Assembly (NCBI GenBank): GCA_900315455.1
Contig: OMZE01000010.1
Location: forward strand, 1-64,000
Length of the DNA stretch: 64,000 bases
Source: an uncultured Prevotellaceae bacterium
GTDB taxonomy: Bacteria > Bacteroidota > Bacteroidia > Bacteroidales > Bacteroidaceae
Reading direction: 5' to 3'
The notes beneath the pieces were generated by a model. It worked only from the letters and a program-made list of their open reading frames with translations, made no database searches and was not told where the DNA came from. The translations under genes were made by a program, and so were the position numbers. This document shows, piece after piece, positions 6,890-15,281 of this stretch (its first letter is position 1; each line of letters opens with the position of its first letter).

Positions 6890-8006
6890 AACCCGCAAAC
6901 TGCCCAATACCCGAATCGATGTGGCCGATGCCTTGAGAGGCATCGCTGTGGCCGGCATCATCCTGTATCACTCCGTGGAGCACTTCAATATCTTCACTCA
7001 GGAGCCTATAGACCATGCGCTGGCAAGTGACCCAACGGTGGCCGATGTGCTGGCATGGCTGCTCTCTGGAAAGATGTATGGCATCTTCGCCATGCTCTTC
7101 GGACTGAGTTTCTTTATCATGAACGACAACCAGCAGCAGAAAGGAAAGAATTTCTCTGGTCGCTTTGCCTGGCGTATGTGCCTGCTGTTCATGTTCGGTG
7201 TCGTCAACGTGGCTTTCTACGATGGCGACATCCTGATGCTCTATGCCTGTTATGGCATGCTGCTCATTCCCATCAGTTATATGCCGTCAAAATGGGTGTG
7301 GTGCATCATCGCCTTGCTGGTCATCCAGCCCGTAGAACTTTACTGCTTGCTGACGGGCACCACGCTCGACCACAGCACTTTATGGGAAATGTATGGTAAG
7401 ATCAACTCCGCTCATGAGCATGGTACGTTTGGGGAGAACACGCTCACCAACCTGCAATACGGGTTTGAGGTAAATCTGCGGTTCAATGTCTTCAGCGGAC
7501 GACTGACACAGTTGCTCTGCCTCTTCATCCTTGGCATGCAGTTGGGGCGCGAGAGGCTGTTTTATAACGAGGGGCATCATCTGAAGATATGGCATGGCAT
7601 CCTCGTTTGTTCAGCCTTCATCGTCGTTGCGATGAGTTTCGTGGATTTCGGCGAACTGGAATCATGGCTTAAGCCCATCTACAATTTCATCATCCTGCTG
7701 ATGATAGTTTCGGCAATAGTTTCTGCCTGGTATGCTTTTGATGGCGTTCGCCGGGTGCTCCACCATCTCTGTATCTTTGGTCGCATGAGTCTTACCAACT
7801 ATCTGCTCCAGTCCATCATCGGCTGCTTCATCTTCTGCGGCTATGGGCTTGCCTGTTATCATCGTTTAGGTATAACCTACGCCGTCCTTGTAGGCCTCTC
7901 GATGGTTATCTTCCAGTATCTGTTCGCCCGTTATTGGTTCGCCAGCCATCCTCGCGGACCATTAGAAGGGCTATGGAGAAAACTGACATGGATTGGGGAA
8001 AACTGA
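6882..8006 (+). CDS. DUF418 (YeiB-like) multi-pass membrane protein
   Basis: The protein has 374 residues with about ten membrane segments. The N-terminal RIDVADALRGIAVAGIILYHS is the hallmark of this family and of related acyltransferases, and the C-terminal block (FGRMSLTNYLLQS, then RYWFASHPRGPLEGLWRK) matches the DUF418 signature. The function is unknown; transport or acyl transfer across the inner membrane has been suggested for relatives. It is the last gene of the cluster; its ATG lies inside the truncated GNAT frame, so the two were probably joined by a deletion. Confidence 0.85.
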   Translation: MYKTRKLPNTRIDVADALRGIAVAGIILYHSVEHFNIFTQEPIDHALASDPTVADVLAWLLSGKMYGIFAMLFGLSFFIMNDNQQQKGKNFSGRFAWRMCLLFMFGVVNVAFYDGDILMLYACYGMLLIPISYMPSKWVWCIIALLVIQPVELYCLLTGTTLDHSTLWEMYGKINSAHEHGTFGENTLTNLQYGFEVNLRFNVFSGRLTQLLCLFILGMQLGRERLFYNEGHHLKIWHGILVCSAFIVVAMSFVDFGELESWLKPIYNFIILLMIVSAIVSAWYAFDGVRRVLHHLCIFGRMSLTNYLLQSIIGCFIFCGYGLACYHRLGITYAVLVGLSMVIFQYLFARYWFASHPRGPLEGLWRKLTWIGEN

Positions 8007-8115
8007 CGAGGGTTTAATAACGACACAAATATAATTGCTTAAAAAATGGTGCCACTGAAACCAAAAAATGCAATAAATATCAAAACAATTGCACTGCATA
8101 TTGAGGGAAAATCAC

Positions 8116-8123
8116 TATTTTTG
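8116..8123 (+). promoter_or_regulatory. -7 promoter box TATTTTTG
   Basis: A perfect TAnnTTTG box 51 bases before the next start codon. No clear TTTG lies 20 bases upstream. The rest of 8007-8174 is AT-rich and shows nothing else I recognise. Confidence 0.5.
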
Positions 8124-8174
8124 CACTTGCGTTATGCATACTGACCATATCCCTTACTAAGAAAGACAGAGCAA

Positions 8175-11027
8175 ATGAACGGAGACGGAAAAACCCCATT
8201 TTGGCTGGATTTGAGAAAAGAGTATATTGACGACAACTTCGCCAAGTTGCAGGAATACTTGAGAGATTGTGCCACCAACAAGACCAAGGACTCTTTCTAC
8301 ACCATCACCATCGACCTGATGAGACAGCGTGTGGAAGACCTGCTGGCCACCATCTCCACGCGTCCGCTATACGGGGAAGACGAGGATAGAAAGACAATGC
8401 TGTTCCATGTCAGCCTTTTGGCCACATACCTCTTGGCCGATGGAGACCATCCGCTTTCCCTTCCCGCCTACATTGCCTTCATGGGTGAACTGCGTACCTT
8501 GACACCCCGTTGGTCTGACCACATCATCAAGGCTTCTTTCGAACGGCTTCGCCATGAGAAAGTCACGGCTCTCGGATTCGGATGGAACGACCTAAAGGAT
8601 ATTGGGAAAGACATGTTCGCCTACAACTCCAGCAACCTGGCGAGGTTCGACACCCCCGTCACGAAACCGCTGGTATTCTCGAAATACGGCACCGCCATGC
8701 TCGCATCCACAGGCTTGCTGCTGACTTGCTCGTCGCAGCAGGAGTCGAAGAAACTGCTCAAGAACGGGGCAACCTCGCTCGACACCGGCATTGGAGTGGC
8801 ACTGCGGACATCTTCTTCAGAAAAGTTGAAGCAGAGTCTGGAAAACAACCCGGTGGATGTGGATGAGTTTGCCAACGCATTCATCACCCTCCAGGGAAAT
8901 GTGCTGGACAAGGCTCCGAAAGCACCGCTGAAAAGTTATTACGATGGAGACGAGGCCCTCATCAGAATCGATTCTATCGACCGCTCCGGCACGATGTATG
9001 TAACGACCATCGACCCGGCATACAAGCCCGTCATAGGCATCATCAAGTTCGAGAGGACAAGCCTTGTCTACTACTACACCAGCACGCTTCACGAAGATTT
9101 CCATGAGGGAGACTACCTGAAAGCTACCATCAAGGACGTCGTGAAGGGTGTGTTCAACATCGAAGACCAACTGGTCGATTTCTTCGTGCAGGACACCAAG
9201 TCTTTCGCGGAAGAAGATAACTCCTTCCTCTGCAAGTTGATAGATGAGAATACGGGCTACTATGGATGGATCAATGAGTTCGGCGTCGCCTTCTACACGG
9301 CCAATACAGGCAAGTACGGGCGCGGTGATTTCGCCCTCCTCTCGGTGAGGAACTATGGAAAAGGTGCGAAATATGGAAAGATAGACGCAAGGATAGAGGA
9401 TGACACAGACGAAACCTTCGACGAGATGTCCGCCCGCCACAAATGCATCCAGGCCTTTGCCACCGACACCGTGGTTCCCAATTCCAAGAAGGAGGAAGAG
9501 GAAACGGGCGAACTCAGCCCCACCATCCTCCGGTTGTTGGCCAGCCAGATGTTCGAACACCAGAAAACCCTGCTCAAACCATCCGAACGTATCCGCTTCC
9601 TCTCCATAGCCAATGTGATGGCAGAACTGGTGGGCGACACGATATCCTCGTCGTATATCCGCTTTGCCAGAACCTATCTCCGCGCCTTGATACAGTTCGT
9701 CAAGAAAGAAAGCATGGCGTCCATCCAATTGAAACCCGAAAAGGAATATGCCGATGCCACACCGACGCTCATCCGCTTGTCGGTCATCGAAATCCTGAAG
9801 GAATATGGCAAGAAGGATAATTCAGAAAAACTGTCCGACGCCATCCTCTCGTTCAAGGAGAAACAACCCATGCTGTCAAGACTTGCCCAACTCGTGCAGA
9901 CGGCCAACACGATGCAAGGAACGCTCTCAAAGGCCACGCTCAACGTGATACACCGTGAAATCATCAAGACGCTCTCCATCGAAACGGAGAATGATGCCGA
10001 CCTCGAGGCCGACGGTGGCATATACCTCGGTATAGAGAGCGGCACACAGGAGTTCAAGACTTCGATGGTCTATCCTTCCAACAACCATATGCAGCCTGAC
10101 GAATATGCCCAGAACCTGAACGTGCTGAAAGGGGTGTGCGCCTTCCTCAACTCAACGACTGGCGGCACGCTATATCTCGGCGTGAACGACCAGGGTACGG
10201 TAGTGGGAATTGAAAACGACATGAAATACCTGAACCTCCAAACGATGGATTCCTATTTGCGTTACGTGCAGGATACGGCGAAGAAGCACTTCGGTATCGA
10301 CACGCTGCCCTATCTCCGCATCGAACCGTTATACGACAACACGGTGGTGGCTATTCATGTGGAACCGCATCCCTATCGCGTAGTGGAAATCAACAATATA
10401 GCCTACCTCAGGGTGAATGCGGAATCGAGGGAAATGCCTGAAAGGGTGCGAAAGGAACTGCTGGCGCGTAAGGTGTTCACCGACGAAGACAAGGCGGCTG
10501 CACTGTCCTTGTTGCAACATGCCCAGACACAGAAGAAATGTGTAGTGCTGCACAACTATGCCTCGTCGAACAGCGGGAAGGTCTCCGACCGCTTTGTGGA
10601 GGCCTACGACGTGCTCCCTGAAGACGGACTGGTGATATGCTATGACAGAAAGAAATTCATCACGCGGGTGTTCAACATCAACAGAATAGGATATGTGGAG
10701 ATTAAGGAGGATGAGCCATGGAAATATCCGGCCTCACATGAGAAGATAGAGGTGGATGTCTTCCACATGACGGGCGACAAGCCCATCCATGTTTCCCTGC
10801 AGATGGACTTGATGGCCAAGAACTTGCTGATAGAGGAGTTCCCACGGGCTAAAAACGGTGTCAAACCCCACAAGGGAGATGAAAACATTTGGTACTTCGA
10901 CACGGATGTATTTCAACTGGAGGGTGTCGGACGGTTCTATATGGGACTCGCCAACCACATCAAGATTCTGGATGCACCTGAACTGAAAGAATATGTCTCT
11001 AACTTCTGCAAGGAATATCTTTCGTGA
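8175..11027 (+). CDS. large AlbA_2 (Schlafen-like) domain protein
   Basis: The protein has 950 residues and no signal peptide. Residues 1-600 are not recognised. Residues 615-755 look like the AlbA_2 divergent-ATPase/DNA-binding domain (PF04326): ESGTQEFKTSM, then VCAFLNSTTGGTLYLGVNDQG, then AYLRVNAESREMP. Residues 800-890 contain strands (DVLPEDGLVICYD, FNINRIGYVEI) that recall a WYL-type ligand-binding fold, a weaker call. AlbA_2 proteins are often regulators or phage-defence components. The gene is alone with its own promoter, about 4 kb from the type I restriction locus. A role in defence or nucleic acid sensing is inference only. Confidence 0.75.
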   Translation: MNGDGKTPFWLDLRKEYIDDNFAKLQEYLRDCATNKTKDSFYTITIDLMRQRVEDLLATISTRPLYGEDEDRKTMLFHVSLLATYLLADGDHPLSLPAYIAFMGELRTLTPRWSDHIIKASFERLRHEKVTALGFGWNDLKDIGKDMFAYNSSNLARFDTPVTKPLVFSKYGTAMLASTGLLLTCSSQQESKKLLKNGATSLDTGIGVALRTSSSEKLKQSLENNPVDVDEFANAFITLQGNVLDKAPKAPLKSYYDGDEALIRIDSIDRSGTMYVTTIDPAYKPVIGIIKFERTSLVYYYTSTLHEDFHEGDYLKATIKDVVKGVFNIEDQLVDFFVQDTKSFAEEDNSFLCKLIDENTGYYGWINEFGVAFYTANTGKYGRGDFALLSVRNYGKGAKYGKIDARIEDDTDETFDEMSARHKCIQAFATDTVVPNSKKEEEETGELSPTILRLLASQMFEHQKTLLKPSERIRFLSIANVMAELVGDTISSSYIRFARTYLRALIQFVKKESMASIQLKPEKEYADATPTLIRLSVIEILKEYGKKDNSEKLSDAILSFKEKQPMLSRLAQLVQTANTMQGTLSKATLNVIHREIIKTLSIETENDADLEADGGIYLGIESGTQEFKTSMVYPSNNHMQPDEYAQNLNVLKGVCAFLNSTTGGTLYLGVNDQGTVVGIENDMKYLNLQTMDSYLRYVQDTAKKHFGIDTLPYLRIEPLYDNTVVAIHVEPHPYRVVEINNIAYLRVNAESREMPERVRKELLARKVFTDEDKAAALSLLQHAQTQKKCVVLHNYASSNSGKVSDRFVEAYDVLPEDGLVICYDRKKFITRVFNINRIGYVEIKEDEPWKYPASHEKIEVDVFHMTGDKPIHVSLQMDLMAKNLLIEEFPRAKNGVKPHKGDENIWYFDTDVFQLEGVGRFYMGLANHIKILDAPELKEYVSNFCKEYLS

Positions 11028-11242
11028 CGACTCCTCATCGAGCATCTTCAGCGTGACGAAAGGCATTTGTTGATGGAATGGGTTATGGTAGATATCGTTT
11101 CTAGTGAAAATGTTGTGTTTCTTTTCTTCTTTTTTCTTCCGTTTCGCTGTTTTTTCGCTATATTTGTGGCAGTTTTTAAACAATCTTTCGCAATCAACCC
11201 CGGATACAGAATTTATTAACCATTTTCAAAAACAGAACTACA
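11028..11242 (+). promoter_or_regulatory. intergenic region with a TATATTTG promoter box
   Basis: TATATTTG at 11159-11166 fits the -7 consensus and lies 77 bases before the lipoprotein start. Upstream is a pyrimidine-rich run (TTCTTTTCTTCTTTTTTCTT) that may help terminate the preceding transcript. Nothing else is seen. Confidence 0.5.
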
Positions 11243-11955
11243 ATGAAAATTTTGAGGAGATTTGACAAGTGGATGGTCATGGTGGCCATCATGTGTGTGG
11301 CCATGCTGACAGGTTGTGGCAAGTCGGCCAGCGAAGGTGAGAACGCACCTGGTGAGTCTAAAGCCGATGAGACGGAGGCGGCATCGACAGAGGCACAGAC
11401 CGAAAGTGAGGCCGATGGTGAGGATGATGCTTCGCCAGAGGGACTCAGTGCCATAGTAAGCAACTGGCAGAATGCGCCCATTACTGTCAGTCCGAAGGGC
11501 GCCAAGGCCAATATCGAGGACTTTGCCCTGGCTTTCTGCAGCAAGTACGACAGTTATGAGCCCAATAAAAAGATGCTGAAATATTTTGCCAACCCCAAGG
11601 CTTACAACGAGGATGACGAAATATACAGAGTAGAAAGTGCTATTACTAACGGCTACATCAGATCCTTTCTTTTGACAGAAGTCCCCCGCATCACCGAAAT
11701 GTGCTATTGGAACCGTAAAAACGGCCATTCACTGGTGGGAGTCTTCATGGAGAACGGCAGCGAGAACAGCGATTCCGAGACAGCCTTCATGATGTGGCAC
11801 TCGACAAGGACTTCCCGTCCTATGCACTGGAACTTCCCAAGGAGGGCAAAGACATCGTGGTGAATCTTTATTCTGACAATGGAGAGGAAGGCTACGACGT
11901 CACGGAGAAGTTGCTGAAGTGGAACGGCGATTCCTTCACTTTGGTGGCTGAATAA
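11243..11955 (+). pseudogene. lipoprotein gene broken by a frameshift
   Basis: The first frame gives a lipoprotein (lipobox LTGC at residues 22-25, then an acidic linker rich in Glu and Ala) and stops at 11863. A different frame continues with credible protein sequence (HDVALDKDFPSYALELPKEG) to TAA at 11955. The frame change falls between about 11775 and 11800. With it repaired the product would be about 237 residues. It could be a true mutation or an assembly error; nothing suggests a slippery site. The function is unknown; it would sit on the inner face of the outer membrane or on the cell surface. Confidence 0.65.
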
Positions 11956-11980
11956 GTATACATCCTGATATCTGAAACAA

Positions 11981-12186
11981 GAGGGTGTGTCAAAATGATT
12001 GAGTGCGCTAAGGACGTCGACTACTGGTTCTCGCCGAAGGCGACTGAAGAGGGGAGTGCGCTTCGCGCAGAAATCTCACAAATCGTTACAAATCAAACAA
12101 ATAACAAATAGAAAAATTTGAAAGATTTGGATAGATTTGAAAGATTTCTCGCCGTAGGCGACTAAAAATTCAATTTGACACACCTC
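11981..12186 (+). repeat. 206-bp dispersed element with inverted ends
   Basis: The ends GAGGGTGTGTCAAAATG and CAATTTGACACACCTC are inverted copies. Inside are GTGCGCTTCGCGCAG, a segment rich in AAATC words, and a direct repeat TCTCGCCGxAGGCGACT at about 12029 and 12147. A related stretch lies at 38565-38880 in the opposite orientation and a partial one at 12943-12993. No open frame is present. It lies between convergent genes and its ends could also act as a terminator. Confidence 0.65.
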
Positions 12187-12192
12187 TTTTTT

Positions 12193-12900
12193 CTACATTC
12201 TTTTTACGACAACAAACAGTCGTTGGCACGATTCTATGGGGATGTTCCACATCCTGTCGAAAAGGTCGATGTCAACCGACTCGTTGTAGGCATCGTTGTC
12301 GGCCACGTTTCTGTACGTCTCCACGGAATCCTGGATAAAGAAGTGCGATTCGTCGTATCCCACCACCGGCACGTAATGCAGCGTCTTGCCAGTGAAGACC
12401 AGGGTGATAACGGGAGTTCCCTTGCTGATGGCGTTCTTCAGGTCATCTACAGTTCCCGTGAAATACGCCGTGGTGTAGTTTTGGCGTTGTTCCTCAAACA
12501 GTATCTTGAAACACTTGGGGTAGGCGCCCCCGCTGTATTTGCAGGGGAAAGTGGGTTGCTGGTAGAGGGCCACGCCGTCTGCATCCTCACCGAAGAACCG
12601 CAACAGGTACGCGCAGGCGCAAGCCGCACATTCGTTATTGGCCTGCGTGTCGGGCTTGGGATTGGGACGAATGACAAAGGATGCGGGGTGGTCGTGCGAG
12701 TTGACATAGGGTTCAGGAGCCACGAGCCAATTGGCCCGTGCATAGGCCTTTTGCTCATCGGTCATGTTGCCGAGCATGGTCATCAACTTGCTGATAGCAT
12801 CTTCTTGAGTATCTTGTTGTTCTTCAGGGTTTTGGGCATAAGAGGGGGATGCTAATAAGAAGAGCAGCGTGGCAAATATGAATAGGGATATCTTTTTCAT
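12193..12900 (-). CDS. exported C39-like cysteine peptidase
   Basis: The protein has 235 residues with a clear signal peptide (MKKISLFIFATLLFLLASPS, cleavage near SYA-QN). A papain-like Cys/His/Asp set fits the peptidase C39-like family: NNECAACACAYLLRFFG (Cys91 the likely nucleophile), LHYVPVVGYD (His) and FIQDSVE (Asp). Bacterial C39 domains usually cleave leader peptides after double glycine within ABC exporters; stand-alone secreted ones have mostly unknown substrates. No bacteriocin precursor or exporter is nearby. The gene is alone. Confidence 0.75.
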   Translation of the reverse strand: MKKISLFIFATLLFLLASPSYAQNPEEQQDTQEDAISKLMTMLGNMTDEQKAYARANWLVAPEPYVNSHDHPASFVIRPNPKPDTQANNECAACACAYLLRFFGEDADGVALYQQPTFPCKYSGGAYPKCFKILFEEQRQNYTTAYFTGTVDDLKNAISKGTPVITLVFTGKTLHYVPVVGYDESHFFIQDSVETYRNVADNDAYNESVDIDLFDRMWNIPIESCQRLFVVVKRM

Positions 12901-12942
12901 CTTTCAGGAGTTAAATTGACGTATGTGATTTTAACATAGTTA

Positions 12943-12993
12943 GAGTGCGCTTCGCGCAGAAATCTTGCAAATCGGTTCAAATCAAGCAAATCT
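12943..12993 (+). repeat. partial copy of the dispersed 206-bp element
   Basis: GAGTGCGCTTCGCGCAGAAA followed by TCTTGCAAATCGGTTCAAAT matches the middle of the element at 12054-12090 but lacks its outer inverted ends. Confidence 0.6.
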
Positions 12994-13068
12994 TTTAGGG
13001 TTGTTTCATAGTTTTTCTCTTTTAGGTGAGCGGAGCGAACACAGACAATCGCAACTCTGTTGCCCAAT

Positions 13069-14046
13069 TCATTGTTTGGAAGATAGTGGCATTTGGTGGG
13101 TGGCGCGGAAGTTTTCGAGTTGTTCTACGATTTCCTCGGGGTCATCAGTGATGGAGAGGATGAGATTGTGGTATTTGCCTGTCATGGCCATTGACTCTAA
13201 GAGAGGATAAACCGGCATTTCCTCTGTCCAGAACTTCTTGCCCATGAAAATCATCGGACTGGATAGCCCCAGCGAGAGGTAATGGTTCTGCACGGCGTCC
13301 TGGAATATTTCCTGCAGTGTGCCAGCCCTGCCTGGTGTGTAGATGATGCCGCCATAGGCTAGGGTGAGGATGTTGTCCTCACGGATGCTGTTCTCGAAGA
13401 ACTTGGCGATATGTGTGGCAAAGGGAGTCGACGGTTCATGCCCGTAGAGCCAGGTGGGGATGCCGAGGCTGTGGTATTTCTCCTGAGGAAACCTTTCCAT
13501 CACCTGCCAAGCCGTGGAGAGCCATCCCGTGTCATTGAAGGATGGCGCCCCGCTCATGAGTTGGAGTGCCCAGTCCACGTCTTTTACTGACCTGCCTGCC
13601 ATCCATGCCCCGAGATGTGTCGCCTCCATGGCCCCCGGTCCTCCTCCGCTGAGCATGCAGAATCCCTGTTCCGTGAGCCGTTTGCTCAGCAATACGATGT
13701 CACGGTAGTTGGGGTCGTTGCGCAGTTGTGCATGTCCGCCCATGATGCCCACACACTGTTGCTGGTCATGGTCTTTGAAGAAGTCGTCGAGCGCGGTATA
13801 CACCCCATGGTCGTGGAGGGTACGTGCCAGTTTCTCCTTGGCGTCAGCCCGTTGCTTCCCCGTGGAGACGAAGTGGTGGTAGACTTTGCTGTCGAAGCAC
13901 GTATTGAAACTCTCGTCTACGAGAGGGTTGTATCCCTCGTAGAGGTCATGAGCGCAATACAGTGTCTTGCGTGTCACGTCGTATGGCACTTGTTGGAGGT
14001 AATCAATGATTGCCGCCGTTTGGCCGAAGTCTTTTTCTGAAATCAT
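13069..14046 (-). CDS. LOG family nucleotide phosphoribohydrolase-like protein
   Basis: The protein has 325 residues when started at ATG 14046. The Rossmann-fold family signature is visible as MLSGGGPGAMEATHLGAW and TPGRAGTLQEIFQDA (the PGGxGTxxE motif with Arg for the second Gly). Members cleave the N-glycosidic bond of nucleoside monophosphates. The long N-terminal part (residues 1-130) is typical of larger bacterial members. An upstream ATG at 14175 is rejected because the promoter -7 box lies at 14078-14085, inside that longer frame. Transcription comes from the hairpin promoter element at 14078-14138. Confidence 0.8.
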   Translation of the reverse strand: MISEKDFGQTAAIIDYLQQVPYDVTRKTLYCAHDLYEGYNPLVDESFNTCFDSKVYHHFVSTGKQRADAKEKLARTLHDHGVYTALDDFFKDHDQQQCVGIMGGHAQLRNDPNYRDIVLLSKRLTEQGFCMLSGGGPGAMEATHLGAWMAGRSVKDVDWALQLMSGAPSFNDTGWLSTAWQVMERFPQEKYHSLGIPTWLYGHEPSTPFATHIAKFFENSIREDNILTLAYGGIIYTPGRAGTLQEIFQDAVQNHYLSLGLSSPMIFMGKKFWTEEMPVYPLLESMAMTGKYHNLILSITDDPEEIVEQLENFRATHQMPLSSKQ

Positions 14047-14077
14047 AGGGTTTAAGGGGTGTGGATGGTTTGCGTAG

Positions 14078-14138
14078 CAAATATAGTCAAAGTGGAGGGG
14101 AATGCCAAACAAAATGGGAGTTTTTTTGTTTGGCATTC
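14078..14138 (-). promoter_or_regulatory. hairpin promoter element, copy in front of the LOG gene
   Basis: On the minus strand a perfect hairpin (GAATGCCAAACAAAA paired with TTTTGTTTGGCATTC, 14100-14138) is followed by a promoter. TTTG of its 3' arm (14106-14109) is the -33 box and TATATTTG (14078-14085) the -7 box, 20 bases apart. Copies with the same geometry lie at 31305 and 38399. The stem differs from those copies at paired positions. Confidence 0.8.
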
Positions 14139-14247
14139 TTTTTGGGAGGGATTGTTTTACCTTCAACTTCTTCAAGGCTGATGATGGTTACGGTTGCTGC
14201 TGCTATCAGGGTGTTGACCAAGATGTTTGGGTATCCTGTGCTTTATG

Positions 14248-15009
14248 TCATTGTTTTGGGGCAAACATGGTCTTAATATGTCCTGTTTTCAACCAGTAAT
14301 CGAAACATTCTAATACGTCTTCATAGCAATCGAAGATACCCATACTTTCTTTCTCGCAATTGTGTACAAACAACAGAATCGACTCTTCGCGTTTTTCAGG
14401 TTTGCTAATATAATATCGTGCCCAGATATCATTCATCTGATGTTGGTCTTCCTTGAGCAGTGGAATACACTCTCTCGGGTTTGCAGGGAAGTCCACAGTT
14501 GCATCTCCTATGCGTACCTGAGACTTCACATTTTGTTTTTTGCCATTACGTTTCTTGTTGGTGTTGTTGCCGTTGTCGCCGCACCCGTCGTTGTCGTTCC
14601 CGTTGTTGCCGCCCCCATCGTTGTCGTTCTCGTTGTCGTCAGTCAGCCAGTAAGGCAGTGCGTCCACATCGGTAAGGTTATTCTCTTGTGACTCCAAATA
14701 CTGCAGTTGAATCTCCCTACTAGTAAGCACCTGATGCACATCGAAAGCCGTCTTGTCGAAGAATCCCCATTCCACGAGTGTCTTGACGATTTTCTCCATT
14801 TTTTTGATCTTGATACCTGGTAGTTCCTTGAGGATGACGAGGTAGTTTTCCGGTTTCCACTCGATGAAGTACCCATTCTTGTAGATGGTGCAGAGGAGCA
14901 TGATTGTAGCCGCTTGTCCCTTGATGCCGTGTTCCACGGTCACGGCGCAGATATCCGGTCTGTCGAAGAAGTCGACGCTGAGTTGAAAATTCTTCTGAGT
15001 TGTTGCCAT
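14248..15009 (-). CDS. DUF4373 (Lin1244/Lin1753-like) domain protein
   Basis: The protein has 253 residues from ATG 15009 (MATTQKNFQLSVDFFDRPDI). Residues 1-110 match the DUF4373 type found in Bacteroidetes and phage genomes, a winged-helix-like N-terminal region often linked to replication or regulation (VEHGIKGQAATIMLLCTIYKNGYF). Residues 125-150 are a low-complexity Asn/Asp/Gly linker followed by a basic patch (KKRNGKKQ). The C-terminal 80 residues are helical and unrecognised. ATG 15033 is rejected because it lies within three bases of the -7 box at 15036. Two 22-bp palindromes upstream suggest regulation. Confidence 0.75.
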   Translation of the reverse strand: MATTQKNFQLSVDFFDRPDICAVTVEHGIKGQAATIMLLCTIYKNGYFIEWKPENYLVILKELPGIKIKKMEKIVKTLVEWGFFDKTAFDVHQVLTSREIQLQYLESQENNLTDVDALPYWLTDDNENDNDGGGNNGNDNDGCGDNGNNTNKKRNGKKQNVKSQVRIGDATVDFPANPRECIPLLKEDQHQMNDIWARYYISKPEKREESILLFVHNCEKESMGIFDCYEDVLECFDYWLKTGHIKTMFAPKQ

Positions 15010-15035
15010 GATTGTTGATTTTTTGTTTACCATGG

Positions 15036-15043
15036 CAAAATTA
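15036..15043 (-). promoter_or_regulatory. -7 promoter box TAATTTTG for the DUF4373 gene
   Basis: A perfect TAnnTTTG on the minus strand, 27 bases before ATG 15009. The -33 region is a T-run without a clear TTTG. The paired palindromes lie 47-113 bases further upstream. Confidence 0.6.
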
Positions 15044-15089
15044 GTATCACGAAAGAAAAAAATCGTGTCATTTTCGTGTAGACGGCATC

Positions 15090-15149
15090 ATTCAGCCAAA
15101 CTTGGCTGAATTGATTGAAATAATGCCATTCAGCCTAACTTGGCTGAAT
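15090..15149. promoter_or_regulatory. pair of 22-bp palindromes, possible operators
   Basis: ATTCAGCCAAACTTGGCTGAAT (15090-15111) is a perfect palindrome around a two-base centre, and 15128-15149 is the same with one change (CCTA for CCAA). The copies are 38 bases apart start to start. They lie upstream of the DUF4373 promoter and downstream of hsdR. A dimeric repressor or activator site is the simplest reading. Confidence 0.65.
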
Positions 15150-15167
15150 TTGTTATACACCACAAAT

Positions 15168-15205
15168 ACGACGGGGGCGGCTTTTGCCGCCCCCTCTTCT
15201 GTCGT
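15168..15205. terminator. strong GC hairpin, probable terminator of the hsd operon
   Basis: GGGGGCGGC (15173-15181) pairs perfectly with GCCGCCCCC (15186-15194) around a TTTT loop, and ACGAC/GTCGT extend the stem outside. It lies 77 bases beyond the hsdR stop. The T-run after it is weak on both strands. Confidence 0.65.
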
Positions 15206-15281
15206 GTTATCTATATGATATAGGTGTTAAATATCAGCATCTTTTGTTTATCCCACCAAGGTGTTTTTTGTGCTACATTCT

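Noticed and set aside
11775-11800. Programmed frameshift in the lipoprotein gene
   Set aside because: There is no slippery heptamer or downstream structure; mutation or assembly error is simpler.
12960-13000. tRNA T-arm (GGTTCAAATC)
   Set aside because: No acceptor stem or anticodon arm can be formed around it; it belongs to the dispersed repeat.
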